Positions 8,945-17,877 of a stretch of 51,249 nt of DNA are shown in pieces. Location of the stretch: positions 1-51,249 of the forward strand of contig JAITWI010000030.1 in assembly GCA_031285345.1 (NCBI GenBank), given 5' to 3'. This DNA comes from Alistipes sp. (GTDB lineage Bacteria; Bacteroidota; Bacteroidia; Bacteroidales; Rikenellaceae). The first letter of the stretch is position 1; each line of letters begins with the position of its first letter. The notes below the pieces were generated by a model. That model was given only the letters and a program-made list of their open reading frames with translations, did no database searches and was not told where the DNA came from. Both the position numbers and the translations under genes were made by a program.

Positions 8945-9706
8945 TCAGTTATTGAAAAAGCCCTTTTTCACCATCTCGTCGAAATATTTTCGGGAGAAGG
9001 CGCGGTTGTCGTCCCCCTTGTAGCGCCTTTCGGTGAAAATTCGCGCGAGGTTGGGAAGCCCGTTCGCGGCAAGCAGCGCGGCGGTCTCTTCCGAAGATTC
9101 GCGCGACGCCCAAAACCGCTCGATGTCGGCATCCGACGGGTCGCGATAAACATCGTCGTGCACGACGGCCTCCAGGGGCAGGCGGTCGGTGAGCGGTACC
9201 TCGGAAGCGGCGTCGGTCGGCGGCTCGGGATAGCCCACCGCCACCGTGGTGACGGGGATCACCCCCTCGGGCAGCCGCAAAATCGCCGATATTTCGGGTG
9301 CGTTGTAGAGCGTCGTGCCCAAGTAGCAGATGCCGAGCCCGTGGGATTCAGCTTCTAAGGCAAGGTTTTGCGAGGCGAGGATCGCGTCGGTCGCCGCGTT
9401 GAGGAACCAGACGAAATTGTCGTACTCCGGAGTTGCGCCCCTCAGCCGGCACCACCTCGAAAACCGCCTCACGTCGGCACAGAACGTGATTATAGCCGGA
9501 GCCTTTGCCGCCGGTTGCGAAAAGTGGCACGGCTCCAACTTTTTGCGGATTTCGCTGTCGGTCGTCACCACAATGCTGTAAACCTGCATGTTGCCGGTGT
9601 TGGAGGCTCTTGTGGCGGCGGTCAACACGTCGCGCATTATATGTTCCGGCACGGGGCGGTCACTGAATCTGCGGTGCGATCGGTGTTCGGCTATCTGTTT
9701 TATCAT
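8945..9706 (-). CDS. NfsA-like nitroreductase-family NAD(P)H oxidoreductase
   Basis: From ATG 9706 the protein has 253 residues starting MIKQIAEHRSHRRFSDRPV, the usual N-terminus of FMN-dependent nitroreductases with the phosphate-binding R-S-x-R-x-F/Y motif. Further signatures are TRASNTGNMQVYS and ALEAESHGLGICYLGT. The family reduces nitro compounds, quinones or flavins in the cytoplasm. A frame reaching 9811 exists, but the -7 box at 9734-9741 places the transcript start downstream of it. tamL follows 12 bases later, so both are probably in one transcript. Confidence 0.9.
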   Translation of the reverse strand: MIKQIAEHRSHRRFSDRPVPEHIMRDVLTAATRASNTGNMQVYSIVVTTDSEIRKKLEPCHFSQPAAKAPAIITFCADVRRFSRWCRLRGATPEYDNFVWFLNAATDAILASQNLALEAESHGLGICYLGTTLYNAPEISAILRLPEGVIPVTTVAVGYPEPPTDAASEVPLTDRLPLEAVVHDDVYRDPSDADIERFWASRESSEETAALLAANGLPNLARIFTERRYKGDDNRAFSRKYFDEMVKKGFFNN

Positions 9707-9733
9707 GTTTTCGGTCGTCGTGTTTGCAATCTG

Positions 9734-9741
9734 CAAATTTA
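9734..9741 (-). promoter_or_regulatory. -7 box for the nitroreductase-tamL transcript
   Basis: TAAATTTG followed by C on the minus strand, 28 bases upstream of the chosen ATG at 9706. Confidence 0.65.
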
Positions 9742-9780
9742 GTAAAAATTTCGTACTTTTAGCCTCGTTTAAAGTTTTGG

Positions 9781-9836
9781 CGCCTCGGAAAATTTGCGAA
9801 CAAGTTCGCATTTCCGCTCGGCTTTTATTACTTTTG
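9781..9836 (+). promoter_or_regulatory. Dispersed-repeat promoter for the hydrolase-rpiB transcript
   Basis: The stretch begins GCGCCTCGGAA, has the palindrome TGCGAACAAGTTCGCA, then TTTCCGCTCGGCTT and the -7 box TACTTTTG (9829-9836). This is the same block order as in the guaB-side repeat on its promoter strand. The box ends only five bases before ATG 9841, so the message would have almost no leader. Confidence 0.7.
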
Positions 9837-9840
9837 TCCT

Positions 9841-10905
9841 ATGGAAAAATTCATTATGGCCGACGGGGTCGCGATCCGCGTCAGCGACACTTTGGAGCCT
9901 GGCTCGAACCTTGCCTCGGGCGGCGATGCGGGAGCACCCGAAAAGCCGAAAGACAAGGGGGTCGCACCGACGGTTTTGCTGCTGCACGGCTATCTCGAAA
10001 ATCTCAACATATGGGACGAAGTGGCGGAATTTTTGCGCCCCCACGCTCGGGTGATTGCACTCGATTTGCCCGGCCACGGAATTTCGGAGGTGCGCGGCGA
10101 GGTGCATTCGATGGATTTTTTAGCCGACGTGGCACATGGAGCTTTACTTGAGTTGAACGCCCCAAAGTGCTTTGTTGTAGGGCATTCGATGGGTGGATAT
10201 GTAGCCATTGCCCTGGCCGCGAGATACCCCGAAGTGTTGGACGGCCTGGTGTTGCTCTCCTCCACTCCCAACGCCGACAGCGAGGCGAAACGCGAGGATC
10301 GCGAGCGCGAAATCGCCATCGTCCGCGGGGGTAAAAAGGAGCTGTTGGCGCACACCGTTCCGGCAAAGGGGTTCGCGCCGGAGAATCGCCGTGGGATGGC
10401 CGATGTGATCGAAGACCTTGCCGAGCTCGTGATGCTCACCGAGGACGAGGGCATCGTGGCGCTGCTTCGCGGAATGGCTGCCCGGCCCGATCGGAATGAT
10501 CTGTTGCGTGGTCTCTCCGCCCGGCCGGATCGGAATGAGGCGCCCAGGGGGTTGTCCGGGCGACCCGGCGGCAACGAGGTGCTCGGGGGAGCGTCGGGGC
10601 GACCCGGCGATGAGGCGTTGCTCAGAACACTCGCGGCAGAGGCGGTCGGAGGCAGAGACTCCTCGGAGGGAATCGGTAGCGAAGCCCCATCGGAGGAGAT
10701 CGGCAGCGAGGTTGGAATCCCGCAACTGTTCATCTTCGGCCGTCACGACGAATATATCCCCGCCGAGGTTGCCGACGCCATAGTCGCCGCCCATCCCCAA
10801 GCCTCCGTACAGTGGCTCGAACACTCGGGGCATATGGGGTTGGTCGAAGAGCCGCGAATTTTATCTCAAGTGATACTTGATTTCATTAAGACTAATATAA
10901 AATAA
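9841..10905 (+). CDS. Alpha/beta-fold hydrolase with repeat-rich insertion
   Basis: The protein has 354 residues; typical relatives have 260-280. The core is clear: LLLHGYLENLNIWD (oxyanion HG), nucleophile elbow GHSMGG with Ser 116, LFIFGRHDEYIP with the acid Asp about 303, and HSGHMGL with the catalytic His. Between residues about 212 and 290 lies a low-complexity region with four related units (MAARPDRND, LSARPDRNE, LSGRPGGNE, ASGRPGDE) and a Gly/Ser/Glu stretch. The start at 9841 is five bases after the -7 box; the ATG at 9856 is an alternative. rpiB follows 11 bases downstream. The substrate is unknown. Confidence 0.85.
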   Translation: MEKFIMADGVAIRVSDTLEPGSNLASGGDAGAPEKPKDKGVAPTVLLLHGYLENLNIWDEVAEFLRPHARVIALDLPGHGISEVRGEVHSMDFLADVAHGALLELNAPKCFVVGHSMGGYVAIALAARYPEVLDGLVLLSSTPNADSEAKREDREREIAIVRGGKKELLAHTVPAKGFAPENRRGMADVIEDLAELVMLTEDEGIVALLRGMAARPDRNDLLRGLSARPDRNEAPRGLSGRPGGNEVLGGASGRPGDEALLRTLAAEAVGGRDSSEGIGSEAPSEEIGSEVGIPQLFIFGRHDEYIPAEVADAIVAAHPQASVQWLEHSGHMGLVEEPRILSQVILDFIKTNIK

Positions 10906-10916
10906 CAGAACTATTT

Positions 10917-11351
10917 ATGAAAAAAATTGCAATTGCGGCCGACCATGCCGGCTACGAAATGAAAGAGTTTCTCGTGGGCTATCTCTCGTCCCTGGGGTGG
11001 GACGTGTTCGACTTCGGGTGCCACTCCGAGGAGTCGTGCGACTACCCCGACATGGGCCATCAGCTGGCCGAAGCCGTTGCCAAGGGTGAGTTCGAGCGCG
11101 GGATTTCGGTATGCGGTTCGGGCGTGGGCATCAGTATGGTGGTCAATCGTCACGCCGGGGTTCGCGGCGCCCTCTGTTGGGAACCCGAGATCGCCCGTCT
11201 CTGCCGCGAGCACAACGACGCCAACGTGCTCTGTCTGCCGGGGCGGTTTATGGAGAACGCCGCGGCGCGTCAGTGTGTGGATATTTTTCTGGAGACGCCG
11301 TTCGAGGGCGGTCGCCACCAGCGGCGGGTGGAGAAGATCGAGTTGGCCTGA
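10917..11351 (+). CDS. rpiB: Ribose-5-phosphate isomerase B
   Basis: The 144-residue protein belongs to the RpiB/LacAB family, which interconverts ribose 5-phosphate and ribulose 5-phosphate in the pentose phosphate pathway. The N-terminus IAIAADHAGYEMKE holds the substrate-binding DHAG, and SVCGSGVGISMVVNR has the catalytic Cys and the anion-binding GSGxG loop. RHAGVRGALCW and HNDANVLCLPGRF are also family motifs. It lies 11 bases after the hydrolase gene in the same direction. The sequence around the stop is repeated twice downstream with a period of about 20 bases. Confidence 0.96.
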   Translation: MKKIAIAADHAGYEMKEFLVGYLSSLGWDVFDFGCHSEESCDYPDMGHQLAEAVAKGEFERGISVCGSGVGISMVVNRHAGVRGALCWEPEIARLCREHNDANVLCLPGRFMENAAARQCVDIFLETPFEGGRHQRRVEKIELA

Positions 11352-11405
11352 CCTGTTTTGTGTCGGCCTGACCTGTTTTGGTTGGCTTGACCGATTCGGG
11401 TCGGC
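11342..11405 (+). repeat. Tandem copies of the rpiB 3' end
   Basis: Units start at 11342, 11362 and 11381 and share GTYGGCYTGACC with TGTTTTG between them; a partial fourth (TCGGCC) starts at 11401. The first unit contains the rpiB stop TGA at 11349-11351, and the later ones repeat the GCC-TGA string. The rest of the 11352-11768 gap holds one large hairpin and no recognisable gene. Confidence 0.8.
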
Positions 11406-11632
11406 CGCACACAACATCGACTTGACGATCTTTGAATATCCGCCGCACAACAAACATCACGCTTTTGTGTTTTGGGGGCGCGAGGCATGCGGGAGGTTAC
11501 GAGGGATTTTTTGTGGCCGTGTGCCCGTACCGTATAGGCTTCGCGACGTGCTACGCGCACCAGAATGCCATGAGCGACACGAAAGAAGCGCCTGCTCATT
11601 TTTGACCTTTTTTGGTCTCCGGTCTCAAAAGT

Positions 11633-11686
11633 CATTCCCGACGCTTAGTCCATTGGAATAATCCTTTGGGCTAAATGTCGGGAATG
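11633..11686. other. Long hairpin between rpiB and tpiA
   Basis: CATTCCCGAC (11633-11642) and GTCGGGAATG (11677-11686) are perfect reverse complements. Inside them TTAGTCC pairs with GGGCTAA with one G-T pair, giving about 17 pairs in all and a loop of about 16 bases. It lies between two convergent genes, so a shared terminator is likely, although no strong T-run follows. Confidence 0.65.
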
Positions 11687-11768
11687 TCTTTGGGGCTAAG
11701 CATATACAATGATCTTGGGGGCTGAATCGGACGAGTTGCAGACGAGTTGTAAGACTCAAACTTGGGTG

Positions 11769-12530
11769 TCAATCCTCCCGAAACCCATCTCCTATCGCGA
11801 GAAAATCGGCGGCATTGAGCGACGCGCCACCGACGAGGCCACCGTCGACATCCTCCATGGCGAAAATTTCCGCCGCGTTTTCGGGCTTCACGCTGCCGCC
11901 GTAAAGAATAGGGGTTTTGGCGGCGAGGTCTCCGAACTTGGCTGTCAACACCTTACGAATAAACGCGTGCATCTCCTGCGCCTGTGCGGCCGTGGCGACT
12001 TTGCCGGTTCCTATCGCCCACACCGGTTCGTAGGCGACGATGAGATGGCGGAATTCGACCTCGGAGAGATGGAAAACCACCTCCTCGACCTGCGCTTTCA
12101 CTACGTCCCACAATTTTCCACTTTCGCGCTCTTCGAGGGTTTCTCCGACGCAATATATTGGCACCAAGCCGTTTGAATAGGTTTGCCTCATCTTTTTGTT
12201 GAGCCCATCGCTCGTTTCTCCGTAGTACTGACGACGTTCCGAGTGGCCGAGTATGACGTACGACGCCCCCGTGGCCGCGATCATCTCCGCCGAAACCTCG
12301 CCCGTGTAGGCGCCTTTCGACTCTTCGGCGCAGTTCTGGGCTCCAATGCGGATGGCGGTTCCGCGTGCAACTTTCACTATTTCAGACAGATGAGTGAACG
12401 GCGGGCAGACGATGTAGTTCGCCGAGGCGCACGAATGGCCAATCGACCTCAAAATATTCTTCACCAACTCGACCCCTTGCTCCGGCGTCGTGTTCATTTT
12501 CCAGTTACCTGCAACGAATTTCTTTCTCAT
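11769..12530 (-). CDS. tpiA: Triosephosphate isomerase
   Basis: The glycolytic enzyme interconverts dihydroxyacetone phosphate and glyceraldehyde 3-phosphate. From ATG 12530 it has 253 residues, the normal length, beginning MRKKFVAGNWKMN with the active-site Asn and Lys. The catalytic His is in ILGHSERR, the catalytic Glu in AYEPVWAIGTG, and the phosphate loop is GGSVKPEN. A longer in-frame start at 12611 would add an unconserved leader and was not used. It follows lpxB on the same strand after 117 bases. Confidence 0.97.
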   Translation of the reverse strand: MRKKFVAGNWKMNTTPEQGVELVKNILRSIGHSCASANYIVCPPFTHLSEIVKVARGTAIRIGAQNCAEESKGAYTGEVSAEMIAATGASYVILGHSERRQYYGETSDGLNKKMRQTYSNGLVPIYCVGETLEERESGKLWDVVKAQVEEVVFHLSEVEFRHLIVAYEPVWAIGTGKVATAAQAQEMHAFIRKVLTAKFGDLAAKTPILYGGSVKPENAAEIFAMEDVDGGLVGGASLNAADFLAIGDGFRED

Positions 12531-12598
12531 ATTTATTTTTGTTATATTATTGTTATCTTCCTCACAAGGCGCCTCCCCCGCACTCTGTGCGACGGTCG

Positions 12599-12683
12599 AC
12601 GGGCTCGCCATACCGACCCGAGAGCTTCGGTCGACGGGCTCGCCATATCAGCCCGCGGGCTCTATCCGCCGATTCGCCATTTC
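12599..12683 (-). repeat. Diverged tandem copies of the lpxB 3' end
   Basis: The string ATGGCGA plus flanking sequence recurs three times on the minus strand, with CGCCAT at 12606, 12641 and 12675 on the plus strand (periods 35 and 34). The last of these lies in the coding end of lpxB (VVEMANRR). The two downstream units are nearly identical to each other and more distant from the coding copy. Confidence 0.6.
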
Positions 12684-14900
12684 GACGACTATTTGCGCGG
12701 CTCGATCCGACGGCAATATATCCGGCAATCTCAACCTTTGCATTATCTGCTGAGCCTCTTTTATCTGTTTTTCAGCAACTTGTGGCGACAAAATCAATTG
12801 CGTGGCACACTCCGCGATCGGCTCCGGACGGCAGTTGTCGAGCACGAACTCCGGAACGATCTCCCGCCCGGCTATGATATTTATGAGGTTTGCAAACCTC
12901 ACTTTCACAAGCAATTTCGCTGCCAAATTCGAAAATTTGTTGAACGTGTAGGCGATCAGGTGCGGAATTCCTAAAGAGGCGAGTTCCAGCGACACCGTTC
13001 CCGATTTGGCGATGGATATCTTGCTCGACAAGAATGCGTTGTATCTATTCACCTCACCTGTTACAATAGTTATGGGGATGTCGAAATTCCGAAATCCGTC
13101 CCTCACCAAATCCTCCACTCCCGCCACCGTCGGAACCACAACGTGCAGAGAGATAGGCGGTTTTTCGCTTTTCACATCCATCGTTGCGAACTTGAACGAG
13201 GATGCGGGTACGGGCGGGAATGAGGGCGATGCCGCGGTCGAGGGTGCTGGCGTTGCGGTCAATCGGTCGTCGGTAAGCACTCGGCTTGCCATTACGGGTA
13301 CGGGTACGGGTACGGGTACGGGTACGGGTTCGTGTACGGGTGCGGGTGCGGGTACGGGTACGGGTGCGGGTGCGGGTACGGGTGCGGGTGCGGGTGCGGG
13401 TACGGGTACGGGTACGGGTACGGTTTGCCCGCCGTCAGATCCCACCTGCATGGTCGTCGCACACCCCTCGCCCGAACAGACCTGCGCGGTCATTGCACAC
13501 CGCCCATCCGAAGATGCCCGTGCGGCGGGCGCGAATTGTTCGCCAGCGGCTGCTCGCAGGTTGGCTTCCAAGCGCTTGACAGCCTCTTTCATTATGGGCA
13601 GCAGGCGTTTAACCTCCTGACGTCGGCTTCCGGGCAACACCGAAATCACCGTTGCATCGGACGAAATGCCGTGCACAGCACGAAAATCGACATGGCCGGG
13701 CGCGCGATTTCCCGCTACCGCCGCACCTTCGGCAGTTGCATCTCGCGAAATATTCTCCTCTTTTGCAGACACGGTCTCTCTTTCCTCAGGCGCATCACGC
13801 GAGATATCCAGACATTTAGCGGCCGCAGTTGCCTCCTTAGCGATCGCCTCTCCTTCAAGCGAGTTCACCTCTCCTTCCGTCGCCGAATTTTGCGCAAAAT
13901 CGCCCTCCTTTTTCGCGGCAGGGCGCCGCACAAAGCACGCCCCACCCCGGGCTATCGGACACCGAACAAAATCGGGCGCACTTTCCGTGGTCGCCGCCTG
14001 CGAAAAATCGGACACCCCTCCCGTGGTAACCGCCTGTGTGGTCGTGGCGACTTCGCCGATTGAATCGCGCTCAAAATCGACCGCCCCCCGCGCAAGTCCG
14101 GCCATTCTCTCTACAACCGGATGTCCCACAAAATCAGAGCGTAAGCCATATTTTCCGAAATAGCGACCTTCGTCCGGAAGAAGCGTCATAAGACGATCGA
14201 CCAGCCGCACCACATTTTTTGCCCGACCCTCTTTCCATGCCCACACCTGAGGCGCAACATAATGGACGACAGGAATTTGGCGATAATTACCTACGCCAAC
14301 ACTTGACGTAGAGACATCTTTAGAATTCGCGCCGATTATCCGATCGTTTTTCCGCCATTTTTTTCGCAATTTCGACAACACGGCGCTCACAAATCCCCAG
14401 CTGTCGACCGTAACCAAAACATCCGGCGCAAACGCCTCTATATCATTGACCGTCTGACGTATACGACGCAAGATGAGTGGCAGGCGAGGCAATACCTCGA
14501 AGATGCCCATGACAGAGATATTCGATATGTCGAACAAACTCTTAAAACCGACATATCGCTTATTATGAGCATCTTGCCTGGCTGATGCTGATGTATCGGT
14601 TGAAGTCGATGCCGAAGCGGAATTCGAGATCGAGGCGGGATTTGAGGCTGAGATCGAAGCCGAAACGGTATCCGAGATAAAAGTCGAAGTCGCCCTCGAA
14701 GCCGACCCAGACGGCGTGGCCAAATCGGCCGCAGACTCCGACGACGTGGCCGAATCGGCTGCAGACTCCGAAACCGCCGCCATAGCCTCGCCCCCAACCC
14801 CGCGAAACTCAGCCGAAGGCACCAATCTGCGCACGGCACGCATAAGTCCCGCCGCAAGCAGATCGCCAGACGGCTCGCCGGCTATAATGTAGATTTTCAT
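12648..14900 (-). CDS. lpxB: Lipid-A-disaccharide synthase with three large insertions
   Basis: LpxB joins UDP-2,3-diacylglucosamine and lipid X at the membrane. Conserved blocks are all present: MKIYIIAGEPSGDLLAAGLM, VLVTVDSWGF, YVAPQVWAWKEGR, DFVGHPVVE, VISVLPGSRRQEVKRLLP, SGTVSLELASLGIPH and a C-terminal VVEMANRR. The protein has 750 residues instead of about 380. The excess lies in three in-frame low-complexity insertions, at about 42-113 (Ser/Ala), 271-413 (mixed) and 452-582. The last contains a run of alternating Pro-Val/Pro-Ala coded by a six-base repeat at 13294-13421. The open frame is unbroken, so it appears functional. lpxI lies 31 bases upstream in the same direction. Confidence 0.93.
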   Translation of the reverse strand: MKIYIIAGEPSGDLLAAGLMRAVRRLVPSAEFRGVGGEAMAAVSESAADSATSSESAADLATPSGSASRATSTFISDTVSASISASNPASISNSASASTSTDTSASARQDAHNKRYVGFKSLFDISNISVMGIFEVLPRLPLILRRIRQTVNDIEAFAPDVLVTVDSWGFVSAVLSKLRKKWRKNDRIIGANSKDVSTSSVGVGNYRQIPVVHYVAPQVWAWKEGRAKNVVRLVDRLMTLLPDEGRYFGKYGLRSDFVGHPVVERMAGLARGAVDFERDSIGEVATTTQAVTTGGVSDFSQAATTESAPDFVRCPIARGGACFVRRPAAKKEGDFAQNSATEGEVNSLEGEAIAKEATAAAKCLDISRDAPEERETVSAKEENISRDATAEGAAVAGNRAPGHVDFRAVHGISSDATVISVLPGSRRQEVKRLLPIMKEAVKRLEANLRAAAGEQFAPAARASSDGRCAMTAQVCSGEGCATTMQVGSDGGQTVPVPVPVPAPAPAPVPAPAPVPVPAPAPVHEPVPVPVPVPVPVMASRVLTDDRLTATPAPSTAASPSFPPVPASSFKFATMDVKSEKPPISLHVVVPTVAGVEDLVRDGFRNFDIPITIVTGEVNRYNAFLSSKISIAKSGTVSLELASLGIPHLIAYTFNKFSNLAAKLLVKVRFANLINIIAGREIVPEFVLDNCRPEPIAECATQLILSPQVAEKQIKEAQQIMQRLRLPDILPSDRAAQIVVEMANRRIEPAG
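13294..13421 (-). repeat. Six-base repeat tract inside lpxB
   Basis: About 21 consecutive six-base units, GGGTAC or GGGTGC on the plus strand, with one interruption (TTCGTG). Because the unit is six bases, gain or loss of units keeps the frame and only changes the length of a Pro-Val/Pro-Ala stretch in LpxB. Confidence 0.9.
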
Positions 14901-14931
14901 CGACTTACATCGCGTAAATTAAACGTTCGCT

Positions 14932-15780
14932 TTAACTGTCGACCTCCATTCCCGTCAAAAATATCCCCGCCTCGTCGGCCATACGGATAACTGCCTCGCG
15001 TTCAATAAGAAGGATGCCGCCCGCCTCGACGGCTATACCCCCCATCCCGTACTTTTTCAGCTGCTCAACTGTCTGAATACCAATGGCTGGCATGTCGACA
15101 CGGGTGTCCTGACCCGGCTTTTTGATCTTCACCATCACGGGCGCCTTACCCGGTTTTTTGAGCACGGCCGCGCGTCCCAACATCGAGTCGGTACCCTCCA
15201 CCGCCTCCACCGCCAACACTATACCCTCTTGAACCACAACGGCTTGACCCACATCCACCGCGCCTAACGCACGCGCGACCTCGATGCCACGGCGAATATC
15301 GTCCATGTCGTCCGACGACGGTTTCACGCGCCCGTAGACCCCCTCATGGAACATCATTTCGGGCACAACATCCTCTATGCCAAGGACATGAAAGCCACGT
15401 GACTCGATCTCGCGGATTACCGAGCGAAACAGTCCGTCGTCGCTCTGTTTTTTGAGCGCGATCCGGGCAAGCATCTTAACCGCCTCGAAATCGGGAATCA
15501 ACTCCTTGAGCGACGGCCGCTTGATTCCGCCCGCCATCACAATCTCCGTAACTCCGTGAGCCTTAAAGAATTTCATCATCTTACCGACCTCACCGAGGCG
15601 TGCACCCACATAGGCGACCCCATCAGGAAACGTATCCCCCGGCAGAAACGTCGCCTCGTCGGCAAACGGCTGAAGGCCAGCGACGTAGACCTCAATACCC
15701 CGTGCCCGACAGCTCCGCACGATCTCTACCGGCATCATTCCGCTGCCGGCCAACAATCCTATTTTAGTTAATTCGCTCAT
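14932..15780 (-). CDS. lpxI: UDP-2,3-diacylglucosamine pyrophosphatase LpxI
   Basis: The 282-residue protein fits the LpxI (formerly DUF1009) family, which hydrolyses UDP-2,3-diacylglucosamine to lipid X, the substrate of LpxB. The N-terminus is IGLLAGSGMMPVEI, followed by VMAGGIKRPSL in the middle. The C-terminal catalytic domain has AVEGTDSMLGRA, VMVKIKKPGQDTRVDMPAIG and GGIAVEAGGILLIER, with the conserved Asp of DMPAIG. The adjacent lpxB, 31 bases downstream, supports the assignment, as lpxI commonly sits beside other lpx genes. Most Bacteroidetes are described with LpxH instead, so this form is of interest. Confidence 0.9.
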   Translation of the reverse strand: MSELTKIGLLAGSGMMPVEIVRSCRARGIEVYVAGLQPFADEATFLPGDTFPDGVAYVGARLGEVGKMMKFFKAHGVTEIVMAGGIKRPSLKELIPDFEAVKMLARIALKKQSDDGLFRSVIREIESRGFHVLGIEDVVPEMMFHEGVYGRVKPSSDDMDDIRRGIEVARALGAVDVGQAVVVQEGIVLAVEAVEGTDSMLGRAAVLKKPGKAPVMVKIKKPGQDTRVDMPAIGIQTVEQLKKYGMGGIAVEAGGILLIEREAVIRMADEAGIFLTGMEVDS

Positions 15781-16022
15781 TACAAGTCAATTAATCAGTG
15801 TCATCTAAAGTTTAAAATGAAGCGCGACGATGTGATGGTGGGTGGTGCGGCGATACAGCAGTGCGGTCGTGCGCGACGCCCAAAAACCTACTCCACGCCC
15901 AAAGCCACCCAACCTGCGTGCAAAAACGTGCCTCGGAAGAGAAGACTCGCCGCAAGCCGCTCGCAACTACTCCGCCCAGACCCACGCACCCAAACCAAAA
16001 TCAGCCCCGCCTGCTCCACAAT

Positions 16023-17756
16023 TTATTCACCCGCGACCCACGCGCGAACCTCGTCGGCCGAGGGATTGCGCAGGCCCAACTTGTTTTTCTTGTTGAATCC
16101 GCCCAGGTCGTTCAGAAGTTTTCCCGGAGCTAACTTCCTGACACTCTCCAATGTAATATATCCCATCTTTTGCATCACTTCAGCCCACTCGGCGGGAATT
16201 CCGGCCTCCTCGACGTAGCGCGAAACGGGATCCGAAACCGCCGCCGCCCGAGGCTTCATCTGCGGAAAAAACAGCACGTCCTGAATCGACGAACTGTCGG
16301 TCATCAACATAGTCAGCCGGTCGATGCCGATTCCCATTCCAGACGTCGGCGGCATGCCATACTCCAGCGCCGAAACGAAATCCATGTCGATGAACATCGC
16401 CTCGTCGTCGCCTTTCTCGCTGAGCCTCAGCTGTTCCTGGAAGCGTTCCAACTGGTCGATCGGGTCGTTGAGCTCGGAATAGGCGTTGCAAAGCTCCTTG
16501 CCGTTGACGAACAGCTCGAAGCGCTCGGTGAGCTCGGGATTCGAGCGGTGGCGCTTGCACAGTGGCGACATTTCGATCGGGTAATCGGTTATGAATGTGG
16601 GTTGTATGAGTTCGGCCTCGCACTTTTCGCCGAAAATGGCGTCGATCAGCTTACCCTTACCCATGGTCGCATCCACCTCGATGCCAAGTCGCTGACACTC
16701 AGTGCGCAACTCCTCCTCGGAACGCCCGGTGATATCGAATCCGGTCTTTTCGCGAATGGCGTCGGTCATGGTCAGTCGGCGGAACGGAGGAGTGAAATCG
16801 AGGTCGTTGCCCCAGGCGCGTAACCGGGTCGTACCATGCAGAACCTTAGCTACTTCGGCGATCATCGTCTCGGTAAATTCCATCATCCACTCGTAGTCCT
16901 TATAGGCGACGTAAATCTCCATCACCGTAAACTCGGGGTTGTGCGTGCGGTCCATCCCCTCGTTGCGGAAGTCCTTTGCAAACTCATACACACCGTCGAA
17001 TCCGCCGACTATCAAACGCTTTAAATACAACTCATTGGCTATGCGCAGATAAAGTTGTACATTAAGTGCGTTGTGATGCGTGATGAATGGGCGCGCCGTG
17101 GCTCCCCCCGGAATGGGCTGCAAAATCGGCGTCTCGACCTCCAGATAGCCGCGCTCGTCGAAAAACCTCCGCATGGTAGAAATTACCTTCGAGCGCGCCA
17201 CAAAAACGTCGCGCACACCCGGGTTAACAGCCAGATCCACATAGCGATGGCGATATCGCTGCTCGGGATCGGTGAACGCGTCGTACACCTGCCCGTCCTT
17301 CTCTTTGACGATGGGCAGCACCTTCAGCGACTTCGACAGCACCGTTAGCGCGCGGCAGTGCACCGACAACTCGCCCGTCTGCGTGAGGAACGCGAAGCCC
17401 TCCACCCCGACGAAGTCGCCGATATCCAACAGCTTCTTAAACACGGTGTTATACATCGTCTTGTCCTCGCCCGGACAGATGTCGTCTCGCTTGATGTAGA
17501 CCTGAATGCGGCCGGTGTGGTCGGCGATCTCGAAAAACGACGCCGAGCCCATAATTCGCCTCGACATGATTCGTCCCGCGATGCGCACGTTGGAAAAACG
17601 TTCCGGCGCTGAGGTGTCGAACTCGCTCGCAATCGCCGCCGCAGTGGCCGTAACCTTATATTCCGCGGCCGGATAAGGGTCTATACCCAACCGCCTCAGC
17701 TCCGCCAGCGACTCGCGCCGCAAAATCTCCTGTTCAGATAACTCTGTGTAACTCAT
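16023..17756 (-). CDS. lysS: Lysyl-tRNA synthetase, class II
   Basis: The enzyme charges tRNA-Lys. The protein has 577 residues: an N-terminal OB-fold anticodon-binding domain ([20 protein letters not shown]), then the class II core. Motif 1 lies around [19 protein letters not shown], motif 2 around [20 protein letters not shown], and motif 3 is [14 protein letters not shown]-terminal extension of about 65 residues past motif 3 ([18 protein letters not shown]) is common in Bacteroidetes LysS. Its own -7 box is at 17784-17791. The 240-base gap to lpxI shows nothing recognisable beyond C/A-rich sequence. Confidence 0.97.
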   Translation of the reverse strand: MSYTELSEQEILRRESLAELRRLGIDPYPAAEYKVTATAAAIASEFDTSAPERFSNVRIAGRIMSRRIMGSASFFEIADHTGRIQVYIKRDDICPGEDKTMYNTVFKKLLDIGDFVGVEGFAFLTQTGELSVHCRALTVLSKSLKVLPIVKEKDGQVYDAFTDPEQRYRHRYVDLAVNPGVRDVFVARSKVISTMRRFFDERGYLEVETPILQPIPGGATARPFITHHNALNVQLYLRIANELYLKRLIVGGFDGVYEFAKDFRNEGMDRTHNPEFTVMEIYVAYKDYEWMMEFTETMIAEVAKVLHGTTRLRAWGNDLDFTPPFRRLTMTDAIREKTGFDITGRSEEELRTECQRLGIEVDATMGKGKLIDAIFGEKCEAELIQPTFITDYPIEMSPLCKRHRSNPELTERFELFVNGKELCNAYSELNDPIDQLERFQEQLRLSEKGDDEAMFIDMDFVSALEYGMPPTSGMGIGIDRLTMLMTDSSSIQDVLFFPQMKPRAAAVSDPVSRYVEEAGIPAEWAEVMQKMGYITLESVRKLAPGKLLNDLGGFNKKNKLGLRNPSADEVRAWVAGE

Positions 17757-17783
17757 ATCTTGATCTATTTTATTTCTGGATTA

Positions 17784-17791
17784 CAAAGTTA
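17784..17791 (-). promoter_or_regulatory. lysS -7 box
   Basis: TAACTTTG on the minus strand, 28 bases upstream of the ATG, in an AT-rich spacer. Confidence 0.65.
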
Positions 17792-17835
17792 ATAAAATTT
17801 ATTAATAATGGTGCTCGCCACCACCCTAAACGCGA

Positions 17836-17877
17836 CTATTTAGGCACCTCGATCGGCTACTTCGGCGCCTTGATATA
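17836..17877 (-). repeat. Diverged tandem copy of the LptF/G gene 3' end
   Basis: On the minus strand the last seven codons, ending AAGGCGCCGAAGTAG, are followed directly by a 21-base copy ending GAGGTGCCTAAATAG. Both read x-I-(K/E)-(A/V)-P-K-stop. The match is imperfect but in the same phase. Confidence 0.6.

Noticed and set aside
13286-13579. Arg/Val repeat ORF on the plus strand
   Set aside because: It is the antisense reading of the six-base repeat inside lpxB; the LpxB frame has conserved motifs on both sides.
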